Positions 19,917 through 30,130 of a DNA stretch of 64,000 bases are shown in pieces (position 1 is the first letter of the stretch; the number at the start of each line of letters is the position of its first letter). The notes beneath the pieces were generated by a model. The model saw nothing but the letters and a program-made list of their open reading frames with translations. It ran no database searches and had not been told where the DNA came from. Source of the DNA: Hymenobacter daecheongensis DSM 21074 (lineage in GTDB: Bacteria > Bacteroidota > Bacteroidia > Cytophagales > Hymenobacteraceae); contig NZ_FQYN01000003.1 in the NCBI RefSeq assembly GCF_900141805.1, forward strand, positions 124,001 through 188,000, in the 5' to 3' direction. The translations under genes and the position numbers were made by a program.

Positions 19917-19949
19917 AAACAAAAACGCCGCCCGATGAAGGCGGCGTTT
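19917..19949 (-). terminator. Intrinsic terminator of gyrB
   Basis: A 10-bp perfect stem (19923-19932 with 19940-19949, AAACGCCGCC) followed on the minus strand by TTTTTGTTT, 70 bp downstream of the gyrB stop. Confidence 0.75.
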
Positions 19950-20020
19950 CTGGTGTTCGCAGGAAAGAAAAAACCGGCCACAAAATCCGGGGAATCCGAA
20001 GACTCGCGGGGATCCGCAGG

Positions 20021-22006
<1,986 letters not shown>

Positions 22007-22032
22007 TTAATTGCAGCGTGTTTGCGTACGCG

Positions 22033-22040
22033 CAAAGATA
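22033..22040 (-). promoter_or_regulatory. Candidate -7 promoter element of gyrB
   Basis: The minus strand reads TATCTTTG, matching TAnnTTTG, 36 bp upstream of the gyrB ATG, which predicts a leader of about 30 nt. The -33 region is not a good match. Confidence 0.5.
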
Positions 22041-22174
22041 CCGATTTTATCCGGTTTTTGCCAGCTTACAGCCGTTTTAGGCCCTATGCAAATAGCTCAA
22101 AAAACGTCTTTCTGGCCAACCTGCCGCTGTTTTAAACCTGCTGATCCTCCACCATCCTCTTCCGTAGCAAAAGG

Positions 22175-22211
22175 CCAAAAAAAAGCTCCTTCCACGAAGG
22201 AAGGAGCTTTT
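22175..22211 (-). terminator. Intrinsic terminator of the beta-propeller T9SS gene
   Basis: A perfect 13-bp stem (22181-22193 with 22199-22211), 5-nt loop, and an eight-T run on the minus strand, 24 bp after the stop of the 22236-23627 gene. Confidence 0.88.
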
Positions 22212-22235
22212 CCGAAAAGCGTAAGCCTTGGTAGT

Positions 22236-23627
22236 TTATTCCACCACCAGCTTCTGCTGAGCCACGCCATTTTCGGTGCGCAGCTCCAGCGTGTAGAGGC
22301 CGGCTTTCTCCTTGCTCAGGTCGATGGTAGAGCGTTGCGCGGCTACCGTGGTGCCGTTCAGCGTCTGGGTCAGCACCTGGCGGCCCAGGGCATCGAACAC
22401 ACGCACCGTGGTGCCGGCTTTGATGCCGGAAGTTAGCTGCAGGCTGAACACGCCCGAAGCGCTGGGGTTCGGATATACCGACAGGTCTTTCTGCAGCTCA
22501 GCGTTGCGGCTGGCCAGCGCCGTAGCGGTGGCTTTGTACACACCACCGGCACCGTTGGCATCCGTACGGGCACCTACATAGCCCACCGTGCGGCTGATGA
22601 AGTCAACCGTGGAGTAGTAGCGGCCGCGGTCAATGTTCGTCCAGCTCTGCCCGTTGTTGGTGGAGTAGGAGGAGCCGTAGTCGGCCGCCGTAGCTACCGT
22701 AGGCTCAGAAGAACCCACGCTCACCAGGATGTTGGTGCCAGGCACGGCATCAATGTCGAAGTGGTTGAATTTGCCCGTGTAGTTTTTGGTCTGCCAGGTA
22801 GCGCCGCCATCGGTGGTGGCAATCAGCGTCGTCACGCCGGCAGCGTTGGTGTTGTAGGCGATGCCGTTGTTCTGGTCGGTGAAGGCAATCTTGCTGATGC
22901 TGCCCGAAATGGGAGTGATGGCGGAAGAAGTCCAGGTCAGGCCGCGGTCCGTAGATTTGAGGATACGGGCCGGAATGCCCGTCGTCTGGTCAGCCGGGTT
23001 CTGCAGGTGAATGGTGCCCGACCAGATGGTGTTGCCCAGCGCGAAGTAGGAGCCCACCAGGCCAAACTCGCCGCCCGAAAGCTCGTTCAGCACCGGAGTT
23101 CTCGGTACGCGGGTCCAGGATGTACCGCCGTTGCTGGTAGTATAAATCTCGAAGTAGCCACCGTTCGGGTCGCCCAGGCTCACGCCGTTGTTGGCGTCGA
23201 AGAAGTAAACCCAGTTGGCAAAGCCAGCTGGGGCCGCAAACTGCGAAAGGGCCGTGGATTTGGTCCAGCTGTTACCGCCATTCACCGTCTTTACCACTTC
23301 GCCACCGCCATTGCCACCAAACTGCGCCACGAAGGCCGTGTTGGCATCCAGGGCATGAATGCTGGCACCCTGGTAACCAGCAGCACCGTTGATGGAGCTG
23401 AAAGTGAAGTTTGCGCCACCATCGATGGTGCGGGTAAACAGGTTAATCGTCGAGCCAGCAGCATTCTCGCGGATCAGGCTCCAGGCAATCTGGTCGCTCA
23501 CCGTGTGGGTCTGGGCCGAAATGTAGTCTGGTGGCAGGCCGGCGCTGGTGTTCAGCAACGTCCATTGCGCCTGGGCGGCGAAGCTCATGCTGCACAGCAG
23601 AGCCAGGGAAAGTAATGTTTTCTTCAT
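22236..23627 (-). CDS. T9SS-secreted beta-propeller (sialidase/Ycf48-like) protein
   Basis: A 463-residue exported protein from the ATG at 23627. It has a signal peptide (MKKTLLSLALLCSMSFAAQAQ), then a repeated propeller body with GGxxW/T-type blades: DGGANFTFSS, VNGGNSWTKS, SNGGTSWTRV, STDRGLTWTSS, TTDGGATWQTK and TNNGQSWTNI. Such BNR/Ycf48-like blades are common in surface and secreted proteins. The C-terminal 80 residues or so (LSVYPNPSASGVFSLQL to AQQKLVVE) form a type A T9SS sorting domain, so the mature protein is probably exported across the outer membrane. Ligand or enzyme activity is unknown. Confidence 0.88.
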   Translation of the reverse strand: MKKTLLSLALLCSMSFAAQAQWTLLNTSAGLPPDYISAQTHTVSDQIAWSLIRENAAGSTINLFTRTIDGGANFTFSSINGAAGYQGASIHALDANTAFVAQFGGNGGGEVVKTVNGGNSWTKSTALSQFAAPAGFANWVYFFDANNGVSLGDPNGGYFEIYTTSNGGTSWTRVPRTPVLNELSGGEFGLVGSYFALGNTIWSGTIHLQNPADQTTGIPARILKSTDRGLTWTSSAITPISGSISKIAFTDQNNGIAYNTNAAGVTTLIATTDGGATWQTKNYTGKFNHFDIDAVPGTNILVSVGSSEPTVATAADYGSSYSTNNGQSWTNIDRGRYYSTVDFISRTVGYVGARTDANGAGGVYKATATALASRNAELQKDLSVYPNPSASGVFSLQLTSGIKAGTTVRVFDALGRQVLTQTLNGTTVAAQRSTIDLSKEKAGLYTLELRTENGVAQQKLVVE

Positions 23628-23770
23628 GGGAAAAGAAGTGAGTGGTAAGGGTGTGTGACTGAGTTGAAAACAAGTGCAATTAAGGGCTTTTATCCCCGCA
23701 AAGCCCAATTCTTGCATGGCCAAGATAAGGCTTTCCTCAAAAAAAGTCCATCAGCAGGGAAAAATAAGCC

Positions 23771-23816
23771 CAAAAAAAGCCCTGACTGCCGATAGGCAAT
23801 CAGGGCTTTTTTTGGC
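23771..23816 (-). terminator. Intrinsic terminator downstream of the tRNA cluster
   Basis: A long stem (about 12 bp with one mismatch plus flanking A/T pairs; left from 23773, right to 23815) with a T run on the minus strand, just after the 3' end of the tRNA-Arg gene. Confidence 0.75.
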
Positions 23817-23823
23817 AGAGACG

Positions 23824-23897
23824 TGGCCCCGATGTGATTCGAACACATGACCGGCTGCTTAGAAGGCAGCTGCTCTATCCAGCTGAGCTACGGGGTC
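23824..23897 (-). tRNA. tRNA-Arg (UCU)
   Basis: A cloverleaf folds on the minus strand: acceptor GACCCCG/CGGGGCC, D arm GCTC/GAGC, anticodon stem GCTGC/GCAGC with loop CTTCTAA (anticodon TCT), and T arm ATGTG-TTCGAAT-CACAT. The 3' CCA is not encoded. Position 2-71 is an A-C mismatch; a U at 71 would pair. Confidence 0.95.
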
Positions 23898-23905
23898 AAA
23901 AACAA

Positions 23906-23940
23906 ATAGCCGCCTGCCCCAAAGGCGGGCTGACGGCTAT
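23906..23940. repeat. Hairpin between tRNA-Arg and tRNA-Pro
   Basis: Outer stem ATAGCCG/CGGCTAT and inner stem CCTGCC/GGCGGG lie in the spacer between two tRNA genes. It could be a processing signal of a joint precursor. Confidence 0.5.
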
Positions 23941-23946
23941 ACTGAG

Positions 23947-24020
23947 TCGGGGTGGCAGGATTCGAACCTGCGGCCTCCTGCTCCCAAAGCAGGCGCGATA
24001 CCGGGCTACGCTACACCCCG
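23947..24020 (-). tRNA. tRNA-Pro (UGG)
   Basis: A cloverleaf on the minus strand: acceptor CGGGGTG/CACCCCG, anticodon stem CCTGC/GCAGG with loop TTTGGGA (anticodon TGG), and T arm GCAGG-TTCGAAT-CCTGC. The C1 start is typical of tRNA-Pro. CCA is not encoded. Confidence 0.96.
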
Positions 24021-24027
24021 AAAAGGA

Positions 24028-24099
24028 AATGTTGGATTTTGAATGTTGAAGGTTGAATGAATTAATCAATTCAAAACTCAACACTCAAAATCCAACATT
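24028..24099. repeat. AT-rich palindrome between tRNA-Pro and tRNA-Ser
   Basis: An imperfect inverted repeat: the left arm starts AATGTTGGATTTTGAATGTT at 24028, and the right arm, read on the minus strand from 24099, starts AATGTTGGATTTTGAGTGTT. The arms are about 33 bp. The base composition is far lower in GC than the surroundings. Confidence 0.75.
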
Positions 24100-24107
24100 A
24101 CCAAAAG

Positions 24108-24195
24108 TGGAGAGAGGGGGATTCGAACCCCCGGTAACCTTTAGAGCTACGGCAGTTTAGCAAACTACTGGTTTCAGCCACTCACCCATCTCTCC
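24108..24195 (-). tRNA. tRNA-Ser (GCU)
   Basis: An 88-nt class II tRNA on the minus strand: acceptor GGAGAGA/TCTCTCC, anticodon stem GTAGT/ACTGC with loop TTGCTAA (anticodon GCT), a long variable arm (GTAGCTCTAAAGGTTACC region), and T arm GGGGG-TTCGAAT-CCCCC. CCA is not encoded. Confidence 0.95.
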
Positions 24196-24311
24196 AGAAA
24201 GGCTGCTCTTCCGTCCGAAGAGTGCGCAAATATACGACTAGTACCGAAAAACAAACCCTCCGAAAAAAAATAACTTCTTTTGCCGAACCCGCCGCCAGTG
24301 CCGCGAAAGCC

Positions 24312-24319
24312 TATCTTTG
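24312..24319 (+). promoter_or_regulatory. Candidate -7 promoter element of the bat operon
   Basis: TATCTTTG matches TAnnTTTG, 71 bp upstream of the batB-like ATG. The 194-bp gap 24196-24389 otherwise shows an A/T-rich stretch (24236-24290) and nothing else I can name. Confidence 0.45.
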
Positions 24320-24389
24320 CCCCGCCGACTGGCCTTGCTTTCGCACGCTTTCAAATGAATTTTAACCACTTGGCTTACGCGCCGCGCTC

Positions 24390-25364
24390 ATGAAGTGGGC
24401 CTTTCCGCTCTCGTGGCTGGAGCTCTCGGCGGCCCTTCTTTTTTTTGGGCTATACCTGGGCTATGCTCTGCGCACCCGCCGGCTGGCCGCGCCGCTGCGC
24501 CAGAAAGCCTGGCGGCTGGGCTGGAAGCTGGGGCTGCGGCTGGCCTATTTCGCCCTGCTGCTGGTGGCGCTGCTCGGCCCGGCCTATGGCGTGACCCAGC
24601 AGCCAGTGCGCACGGCCGGCAAAGACGTATGGCTGCTGGTAGACCTGTCGCGCTCGATGGATGCGCCCGATGTGGTGCCCACCCGCCTGCAGAAAGCCAA
24701 AGCCGAGCTGACGGCCCTCGTCAGCCGCTTTCAGGCCGACCGCATCGGCCTGATCGTGTTTGCGGCCGATGCCTTCGTGCAGTGCCCGCTTACCTACGAC
24801 CAGGGGGCGCTGCAGCTCTTTATTAGTACGCTGCAAACGGATCTGGTGCCGGTGGGGCCTACCGATCTGGCGGCTCCGCTGGCGCTGGCGTTGGCCCGCA
24901 TCAGCGCTACGCCGACGCTGGCGGGCAGTCCGCCCAGGGCCACGGCGCTGGTGCTGGTGAGTGATGGCGAGGACTTTGGCGAAAGCCTGGAGCCGACGTT
25001 GCGCGAGCTGACCCGCTCGGGGGCGCGGCTTTTTGCCATGGGCGTGGGTACGCTGGATGGGGCGCGCCTGCCCCGCGCCGCGGGCCGCTACGTGCGCGAT
25101 GCCCAGGGGCGCGATGCCGTAAGCCGGCTGGCCCCGCTCCCGCTACGCCGGCTGGCGGAGCAAACCAACGGGCAGTATTTTGAGCTGACGGACCGGCGCA
25201 ACGAGTTTCCGCTGCTCCTTAATGCCCTGAACCGCGTGGAGGGCCAAGCGGAGCAGGTGCGTACCGTATCGGTGGCCGACAACCGCTACCGCTACCCGCT
25301 GGTGCTCGCCTTGGCACTGCTGCTGCTCGATGTGCTCATCACCGTGAAAGTAATCCGGCCATGA
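24390..25364 (+). CDS. batB: BatB-like VWA-domain membrane protein
   Basis: A 324-residue protein with two N-terminal membrane segments (about 8-27 and 48-67), a von Willebrand A domain (about 78-290), and a C-terminal membrane helix (YPLVLALALLLLDVLITVKVI). The MIDAS metal site is complete: DLSRS (Asp85, Ser87, Ser89), Thr158 in GPTDL, and Asp192 in SDGED. Proteins of this type belong to the Bat (Bacteroides aerotolerance) operon and probably act in envelope stress responses; their exact role is unsettled. Its TGA overlaps the ATG of the next gene (ATGA), so the two are translationally coupled. Confidence 0.88.
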   Translation: MKWAFPLSWLELSAALLFFGLYLGYALRTRRLAAPLRQKAWRLGWKLGLRLAYFALLLVALLGPAYGVTQQPVRTAGKDVWLLVDLSRSMDAPDVVPTRLQKAKAELTALVSRFQADRIGLIVFAADAFVQCPLTYDQGALQLFISTLQTDLVPVGPTDLAAPLALALARISATPTLAGSPPRATALVLVSDGEDFGESLEPTLRELTRSGARLFAMGVGTLDGARLPRAAGRYVRDAQGRDAVSRLAPLPLRRLAEQTNGQYFELTDRRNEFPLLLNALNRVEGQAEQVRTVSVADNRYRYPLVLALALLLLDVLITVKVIRP

Positions 25365-26338
25365 AGACCATCGTGCTGACTACGCTACTGGTGCTGGGAA
25401 GCTGGGGCAGCCTGACCCACATCCGGGACCGGAACGCGGCCATCCGGCAGGCGGAGGCGGCTTACGCGAAAGGGGATTTCAGGTTGGCGGCGCTGGCCTA
25501 CCGCAAAGCCGTGGAGCAGTTGGGAGCCAGAGATGAGGCGGTGGTACTGAATCTGGCCCATGCGTGCGTGCTGGCCGGGCAGCCGGCCGAAGCCCGCGGC
25601 TTCTACGGCCGCCTGCTCACGAGCCGGCAGCCGCACACGCGCAGCATAGCGCGGCAGCAGCTGGCGGTGCTGGCGGCCCAAAAGGGCGACTATGCCCAGG
25701 CCGTGGCGTTGTTGCGCAAGGCCCTGCTCGCCGACCCGACCAATGCCGGGGCGCGGTATAACTACGAGGCGCTAAAAGCGTATCTGGACCGCCGCCGGCA
25801 GGAACCGCAGCTGCCGCCGCCCGCTTCGGCGGCCGACGACGCGGCTCCCGACCCGCAGAGCCCGGCCAGCCGCCCCCGCCCGCAGCCCGGCCCCGACCAG
25901 CCCGGCCTGCTCGACGACCCCACTCAGCCCACCGACCCGCGCAGCGCCCCCCGGCCCCGCCCCGACCAGCGGGGCCAGCGCGACCCGGCCCGGCCGAAAA
26001 ACAGTGCCGGCACTGGGGCGAAAGGCGGTTTCCAATTGGGGCAGGGCAACCGGCAGGCGGTGGCGCAGGGCACGCAGGCCGGCCAGGTGCGGGGGCTGAG
26101 CAATGACGCTGGCGAAGTCCGGCCGCCGACCGGAGCCCCCCGAACGGCCAGCGCGGAGCAGGCGGCGCTCAATGAAACTCAACTCCAGACCCAGCGCGAG
26201 CGGCTGCAGCAGATGAACCTCAGCTCGGGGCAGGCCCGGCAGCTGCTGGAGGCGCTGAACGCGGCCGAGCAGCAGTATCTGCAGCAGCTGCCGCACAAAT
26301 CGGCCCGCAAGCCGGATTCGGGCAAGCCGGCCTGGTAG
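25361..26338 (+). CDS. batC: BatC-like TPR protein
   Basis: A 325-residue protein overlapping batB by 4 bp. An N-terminal hydrophobic segment (TIVLTTLLVLGSWGSLTHI) serves as a signal or anchor. TPR repeats cover about residues 25-150 (for example AEAAYAKGDFRLAALAYRKA and KGDYAQAVALLRKALLADPT). The middle, about 150-230, is Pro/Arg/Asp-rich and probably disordered, and the C-terminal part carries a Gln-rich helix (LNETQLQTQRERLQQMN). This is the usual BatB-BatC order. batA and batD are not adjacent here. Confidence 0.82.
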   Translation: MKTIVLTTLLVLGSWGSLTHIRDRNAAIRQAEAAYAKGDFRLAALAYRKAVEQLGARDEAVVLNLAHACVLAGQPAEARGFYGRLLTSRQPHTRSIARQQLAVLAAQKGDYAQAVALLRKALLADPTNAGARYNYEALKAYLDRRRQEPQLPPPASAADDAAPDPQSPASRPRPQPGPDQPGLLDDPTQPTDPRSAPRPRPDQRGQRDPARPKNSAGTGAKGGFQLGQGNRQAVAQGTQAGQVRGLSNDAGEVRPPTGAPRTASAEQAALNETQLQTQRERLQQMNLSSGQARQLLEALNAAEQQYLQQLPHKSARKPDSGKPAW

Positions 26339-26452
26339 CGGCGGCGCGGGAAAGATTTGCAGGCCGCGCCGACGGCAGCAGGCGGCAGCTATCGGCCAAT
26401 GCTTACCTTTACTGCCCAATCCAACCTAATTCCCCACCCCTCCTCTTAGCTT

Positions 26453-27637
26453 ATGCAAACCAAAGAAGTTGTAATCGTAGCCGCTGTGCGCACTCCCATT
26501 GGCTCGTTCGGCGGCAGCCTGTCGTCGTTGTCGGCCACTGAGCTGGGAGCCATTGCGCTGAAAGGAGCCCTGGAAAAAGCCGGGGTTGATCCGAAGGAAG
26601 TGCAGCAGGTGATTATGGGCAACGTCATTTCGGCCAACCTGGGCCAGGCTCCGGCCCGGCAGGCCGCCAAGAAAGCCGGCCTGCCCGATACGGTGGAATG
26701 CACGACGGTGAATAAAGTGTGCGCTTCGGGCACCAAGGCCATTATGTATGCCGCCCAGGCCATCATGCTGGGTCAGGCTGATGTGGTGCTGGCCGGCGGC
26801 ATGGAAAGCATGTCGAATGTGCCGTATTACCTCGATAAAGCCCGTTTTGGCGCTAAGTACGGCCACGGCCAGATGATTGACGGCCTGGTGCGCGACGGCC
26901 TCTGGGACCCGTACCACGACTATGCTATGGGCAACGCGGCCGAGAACACGGCCAAGGAAATGGGCTTCACCCGCGAGCAGCAGGATGCCTTTGCCATGGA
27001 GAGCTACACCCGCAGCGCCAACGCGGCCAAAGCCGGCAAGAAAAAGGACGAAATTGTGCCCGTGACCATTGAGAACCGCGGCAAAACCACGGTGGTAGAG
27101 GACGATGAGGAATATCTGAAAGTGGATTTCACGAAAGTGCCCGGCCTGAAGCCGGCCTTCGTGAAGGATGGCGGCACCGTGACAGCGGCCAATGCCTCGA
27201 CCCTGAACGACGGCGCGGCGGCCGTGCTGCTGATGAGCCGCGAGAAAGCCGAAGCGCTGGGCGTAACCCCGCTGGCCATCATCCGCGGCTTCGCCGATGC
27301 CGAGCAGGCTCCCGAGTGGTTCACGACCACCCCTTCATTGGCAATTCCGAAGGCGTTGAAAAATGCCGGCGTGGATGCTTCGGAAGTGGATTTCTACGAA
27401 ATTAACGAGGCTTTCTCGGTGGTATCGTTGGCCAACAACAAGCTGCTGAACCTGGAAGGCTCGAAGGTGAACGTGTACGGCGGCGCTGTGAGCCTGGGCC
27501 ACCCGCTGGGGGCCTCGGGTGCCCGTATCGTGACGACTTTGCTGAGCGTGCTGCGCCAAGAAGGCGGCAAAATCGGCGTGACCGGCATCTGCAACGGCGG
27601 CGGCGGCGCGAGCAGCCTCGTGATTGAGAAGATCTAA
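26453..27637 (+). CDS. Acetyl-CoA C-acetyltransferase (thiolase)
   Basis: A 394-residue thiolase that condenses or cleaves acetoacetyl-CoA. The catalytic residues are all visible: nucleophile Cys90 in VNKVCASGTKA, His350 in GHPLGASGAR, and Cys380 in GICNGGGGAS. The length and the GMESMSNVPYYL motif (near 118) are those of the short-chain biosynthetic/degradative type II thiolases. It sits alone between the bat genes and a MORN-repeat gene, with an intrinsic terminator 55 bp downstream, so the pathway (ketone-body, branched-chain or fatty-acid metabolism) is not decided by context. Confidence 0.96.
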   Translation: MQTKEVVIVAAVRTPIGSFGGSLSSLSATELGAIALKGALEKAGVDPKEVQQVIMGNVISANLGQAPARQAAKKAGLPDTVECTTVNKVCASGTKAIMYAAQAIMLGQADVVLAGGMESMSNVPYYLDKARFGAKYGHGQMIDGLVRDGLWDPYHDYAMGNAAENTAKEMGFTREQQDAFAMESYTRSANAAKAGKKKDEIVPVTIENRGKTTVVEDDEEYLKVDFTKVPGLKPAFVKDGGTVTAANASTLNDGAAAVLLMSREKAEALGVTPLAIIRGFADAEQAPEWFTTTPSLAIPKALKNAGVDASEVDFYEINEAFSVVSLANNKLLNLEGSKVNVYGGAVSLGHPLGASGARIVTTLLSVLRQEGGKIGVTGICNGGGGASSLVIEKI

Positions 27638-27691
27638 ACCACGGATTCGCTCGGATTTTTCCGATTTCACTGATTTCGGGACTGACTTGCT

Positions 27692-27726
27692 AAAGCCCTG
27701 CTGCATTTTTGCGGCAGGGCTTTTGT
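27692..27726 (+). terminator. Intrinsic terminator of the thiolase gene
   Basis: A 10-bp stem (27692-27701 with 27714-27723, AAAGCCCTGC) followed by TTTTGTTTT. Confidence 0.82.
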
Positions 27727-27783
27727 TTTCGGGCTGATTCAGGGCGCGAAAAATACTTTCCCATTTCCCCCGTTCTTGCAGCT

Positions 27784-29193
27784 ATGACTAGACTTTCCTT
27801 TTCGCTTTCACTCCTGCTGCTCCTGCTTGCCACGGCCGTCCAGGCCCAGAAGCTGCGGCGCTTCACCACCTATTACGACTCGACCAATACCCGCCGGCGC
27901 GAGGTATACTCGGCCCTCGTGGCGGGCGATACGGTGATGGAAGGGCCGTACAAGCGCTTTTATCGCTCCGGCAGGCTGGAAGCCCAGACCCGCTACGCCG
28001 GCGGCAAGCGCGACTCGGCCTACGTGGAGTTTCATCCCGGCGGACAGCGGCGGCTGGAGGTCACGTATCGGCAGGGCGTGCGGCAAGGCCCGTTCAAAAC
28101 CTACTACGAAACCGGCAAAATAGCCCAGGAAGGCACCTACGACAACGACCAGCCCACCGGTACGCTGCGCTACTACCACCCCAGCGGCGAAGTGAAGCTG
28201 GAAACCACCCTCGCCAACGGCCAGCCGGCCGGCGCGGTGCGCGCGCTGTACCCCTCGGGCAAGCCCAAAGCTGAAATAACCTACCTGAACGGGCAGGCCA
28301 ACGGGCCGGCCAAAACCTATTTTCCCAACGGCCAGCTCCAGAGCGAAGGCACCTACAGCCACGGCCTGCTGGCCGGCCCCTACAAAACGTATTACGACAA
28401 TGGTCAGGTGGAAACCGAGGTGCTGACCGACAAATCAGGCCGGGGCAGCTACCGCAGCTACTACCGCTCGGGCAAGCTGCGCACCGAAGGCACCTACGTG
28501 GCGGGCACCTTCACGGGCCGCGCCATCAAGAATCCGCTGTCGGACGACCTGACCAAGCAGGCCAAGAGCCTGGCCGGCGGCACCTCCAACCTCGACGGGC
28601 CCGCCAAAGCCTACTACGAAAGCGGGGCCCTGAAAAGCAAGCTGACCTACCGCAACGGTGTGCTGACCGGCACCCAGGAAGATTTTTACGAGTCGGGCAA
28701 GCCCCAGCAGAAAACCGACTACAGCAACCAGGCCCGCGACCGGCGCATCACCTCCTACTTCGAGGATGGCAGCGTGCAGGCCGATCAGCAGTTTAAAAAC
28801 GGCCAGCCCAGCGGACTGTGGCGCACATTTTATGCCGGTGGCAAGCAGCTGCACCAGCAGGAAAGCTACGTGAACGGCCGCCTGGCGGGCGAAAAGCTGA
28901 CCTACTACCCCACCGGCACGCTGCAAAGCAAGTTGCTCTACGAAAACGGCAAGCCCGCCGGCCTGAGCCAGGAATTTCACCCTTCGGGCAAGCTCAAAGC
29001 AGAAACCACCTACGTGAAAGGCCTGAAAGCCGGCCCCTTCCGGCAGCTGCGCGAAGACGGGACGCCCGAAATAACCGGCGCCTTCCGCAACAACCGCGAA
29101 ACCGGCCCCTGGCTGTACTACGGCCCCGATGGCAAGACTGTAGCGCAAAGAAAAACCTTCCGCAACGGTCAGGAAGTGAAAGCGGGCAAGTAG
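27784..29193 (+). CDS. Exported MORN-repeat (YwqK-like) protein
   Basis: A 469-residue protein from the ATG at 27784. A signal peptide (MTRLSFSLSLLLLLLATAVQAQ) is followed by about 15 to 18 MORN_2-type repeats of about 23 residues, with the pattern G.yktYYesGklk.e.tY.nGq..G: for example GPFKTYYETGKIAQEGTY, GPAKTYFPNGQLQSEGTY and GPYKTYYDNGQVETEVL. Such all-repeat proteins are annotated as YwqK-family antitoxin components in databases, but here no toxin partner is adjacent and the protein is exported. A periplasmic or surface role is more likely; function unknown. A strong terminator follows. Confidence 0.85.
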   Translation: MTRLSFSLSLLLLLLATAVQAQKLRRFTTYYDSTNTRRREVYSALVAGDTVMEGPYKRFYRSGRLEAQTRYAGGKRDSAYVEFHPGGQRRLEVTYRQGVRQGPFKTYYETGKIAQEGTYDNDQPTGTLRYYHPSGEVKLETTLANGQPAGAVRALYPSGKPKAEITYLNGQANGPAKTYFPNGQLQSEGTYSHGLLAGPYKTYYDNGQVETEVLTDKSGRGSYRSYYRSGKLRTEGTYVAGTFTGRAIKNPLSDDLTKQAKSLAGGTSNLDGPAKAYYESGALKSKLTYRNGVLTGTQEDFYESGKPQQKTDYSNQARDRRITSYFEDGSVQADQQFKNGQPSGLWRTFYAGGKQLHQQESYVNGRLAGEKLTYYPTGTLQSKLLYENGKPAGLSQEFHPSGKLKAETTYVKGLKAGPFRQLREDGTPEITGAFRNNRETGPWLYYGPDGKTVAQRKTFRNGQEVKAGK

Positions 29194-29221
29194 CGCCCAG
29201 CTGTTGAACCTGCTCCTACCC

Positions 29222-29258
29222 ATAAAACCGCCGCCATAGCTTATGGCGGCGGTTTTAT
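29222..29258 (+). terminator. Intrinsic terminator of the MORN-repeat gene
   Basis: A perfect 17-bp stem (29222-29238 with 29242-29258, core AAAACCGCCGCCATA) with a 3-nt loop; the A and T runs at the ends make it bidirectional in principle. Confidence 0.88.
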
Positions 29259-29847
29259 GTTTTCTGCGGTTTGCCTGCCACTGTGCAACTGCCCGGCGAG
29301 GTGCTGGTCTATAGGTTGCGCTTGGGAGCTACGGGTGGCAGGCAGCAACTTGGCCGGCAGCTAGCGTACCCAAAACGGGCGCTACGGCCCGGAAACGCCG
29401 ATTTTAGAAAGCGCAGAAAAAATTATCGCAAATATTTTCTTCTGCTAATGCAATGAATGCAACCTACGAATCGTTTCGTAGTCAGATAGGCAGCTAGCAG
29501 ATCATGCCGATACAGCAGCGCGCTTTTAGTCCGCCGGGAGCCGCCCGGCTGCTGGGCGGGCCGCCAACCGGCCGCCTCACTTTCCCGCTTCCTAGTGCCT
29601 AGTGCTCACCACGCGCCACCTCACATCATTGCGCTATGGACAGTCATTCTTTTCGGCTTCAGCTTCGCAAGTCCGTTGCGCTCATGGGCAAAAAGATGTT
29701 TCCGCTATTTTTTACCGCTCCGGGCAACCCTTCTCCCCTGGCTGCCATCTACCCTGACAACTGCGGCCTTAAAGCCGGGCTCGTTTCAACCGAGCCGCAT
29801 CTCCGCTCTTTCCTACTTTTTCAGCCCGAATGAAAATAAATTTAAGA
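29259..29847. other. Long intergenic region without a supported gene
   Basis: No open frame here has a family match, plausible start or codon pattern like its neighbours. A 123-codon frame at 29595-29966 is Ser/Leu/Pro-rich without known motifs and runs through the promoter below, so I reject it. The region drops in GC after about 29400. It may be decayed sequence or the upstream control region of the 30.1 kb locus. Confidence 0.5.
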
Positions 29848-29884
29848 AGTACCTTGCGTTGCATAGTACCTTAATTTATCTTTG
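29848..29884 (+). promoter_or_regulatory. Promoter with 23-bp palindromic operator (copy 1)
   Basis: A 23-bp quasi-palindrome at 29848-29870 has the form GTACnTnGC-N3-GCnAnGTAC. It overlaps a -33 TTG at 29854-29856; 20 bp further lies a -7 TATCTTTG at 29877-29884. The predicted leader to the 30131 start is about 240 nt. The same arrangement, with the same 20-bp spacing, recurs at 31210-31246. Overlap with the -33 element suggests repression by a dimeric regulator, not encoded nearby; this is inference. Confidence 0.65.
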
Positions 29885-30130
29885 TTGCGTTCCTTCCCTC
29901 TGCCTAGCGCACGGTCTGCCCTCCTGTAAGGCATCACCTCACTGTTTCCAGAGCCTTCCTGGCTAAATGAGCCGGGATTTAGCTTCGCTGCCTCTTCCCT
30001 AAAAGCCTGTGACAGCGGGCTCGGTTACCTTCTCTTTTTTTCTTGCTCAGCCCCGTGCAACGGGACAGAACCGCGGCTTTCCGGACGCGCATCGGCTGAC
30101 CTTTTCCCTCACTTTCCTTTCCCCATTGCC

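Noticed and set aside
27784-29193. Antitoxin of a toxin-antitoxin pair (YwqK label)
   Set aside because: The protein is exported and no toxin gene is adjacent; the database name reflects repeat similarity only.
29595-29966. 123-codon frame in the 29.3-30.1 kb gap
   Set aside because: It runs across the promoter/operator at 29848-29884, lacks motifs, and its codon use is unlike that of real neighbours.
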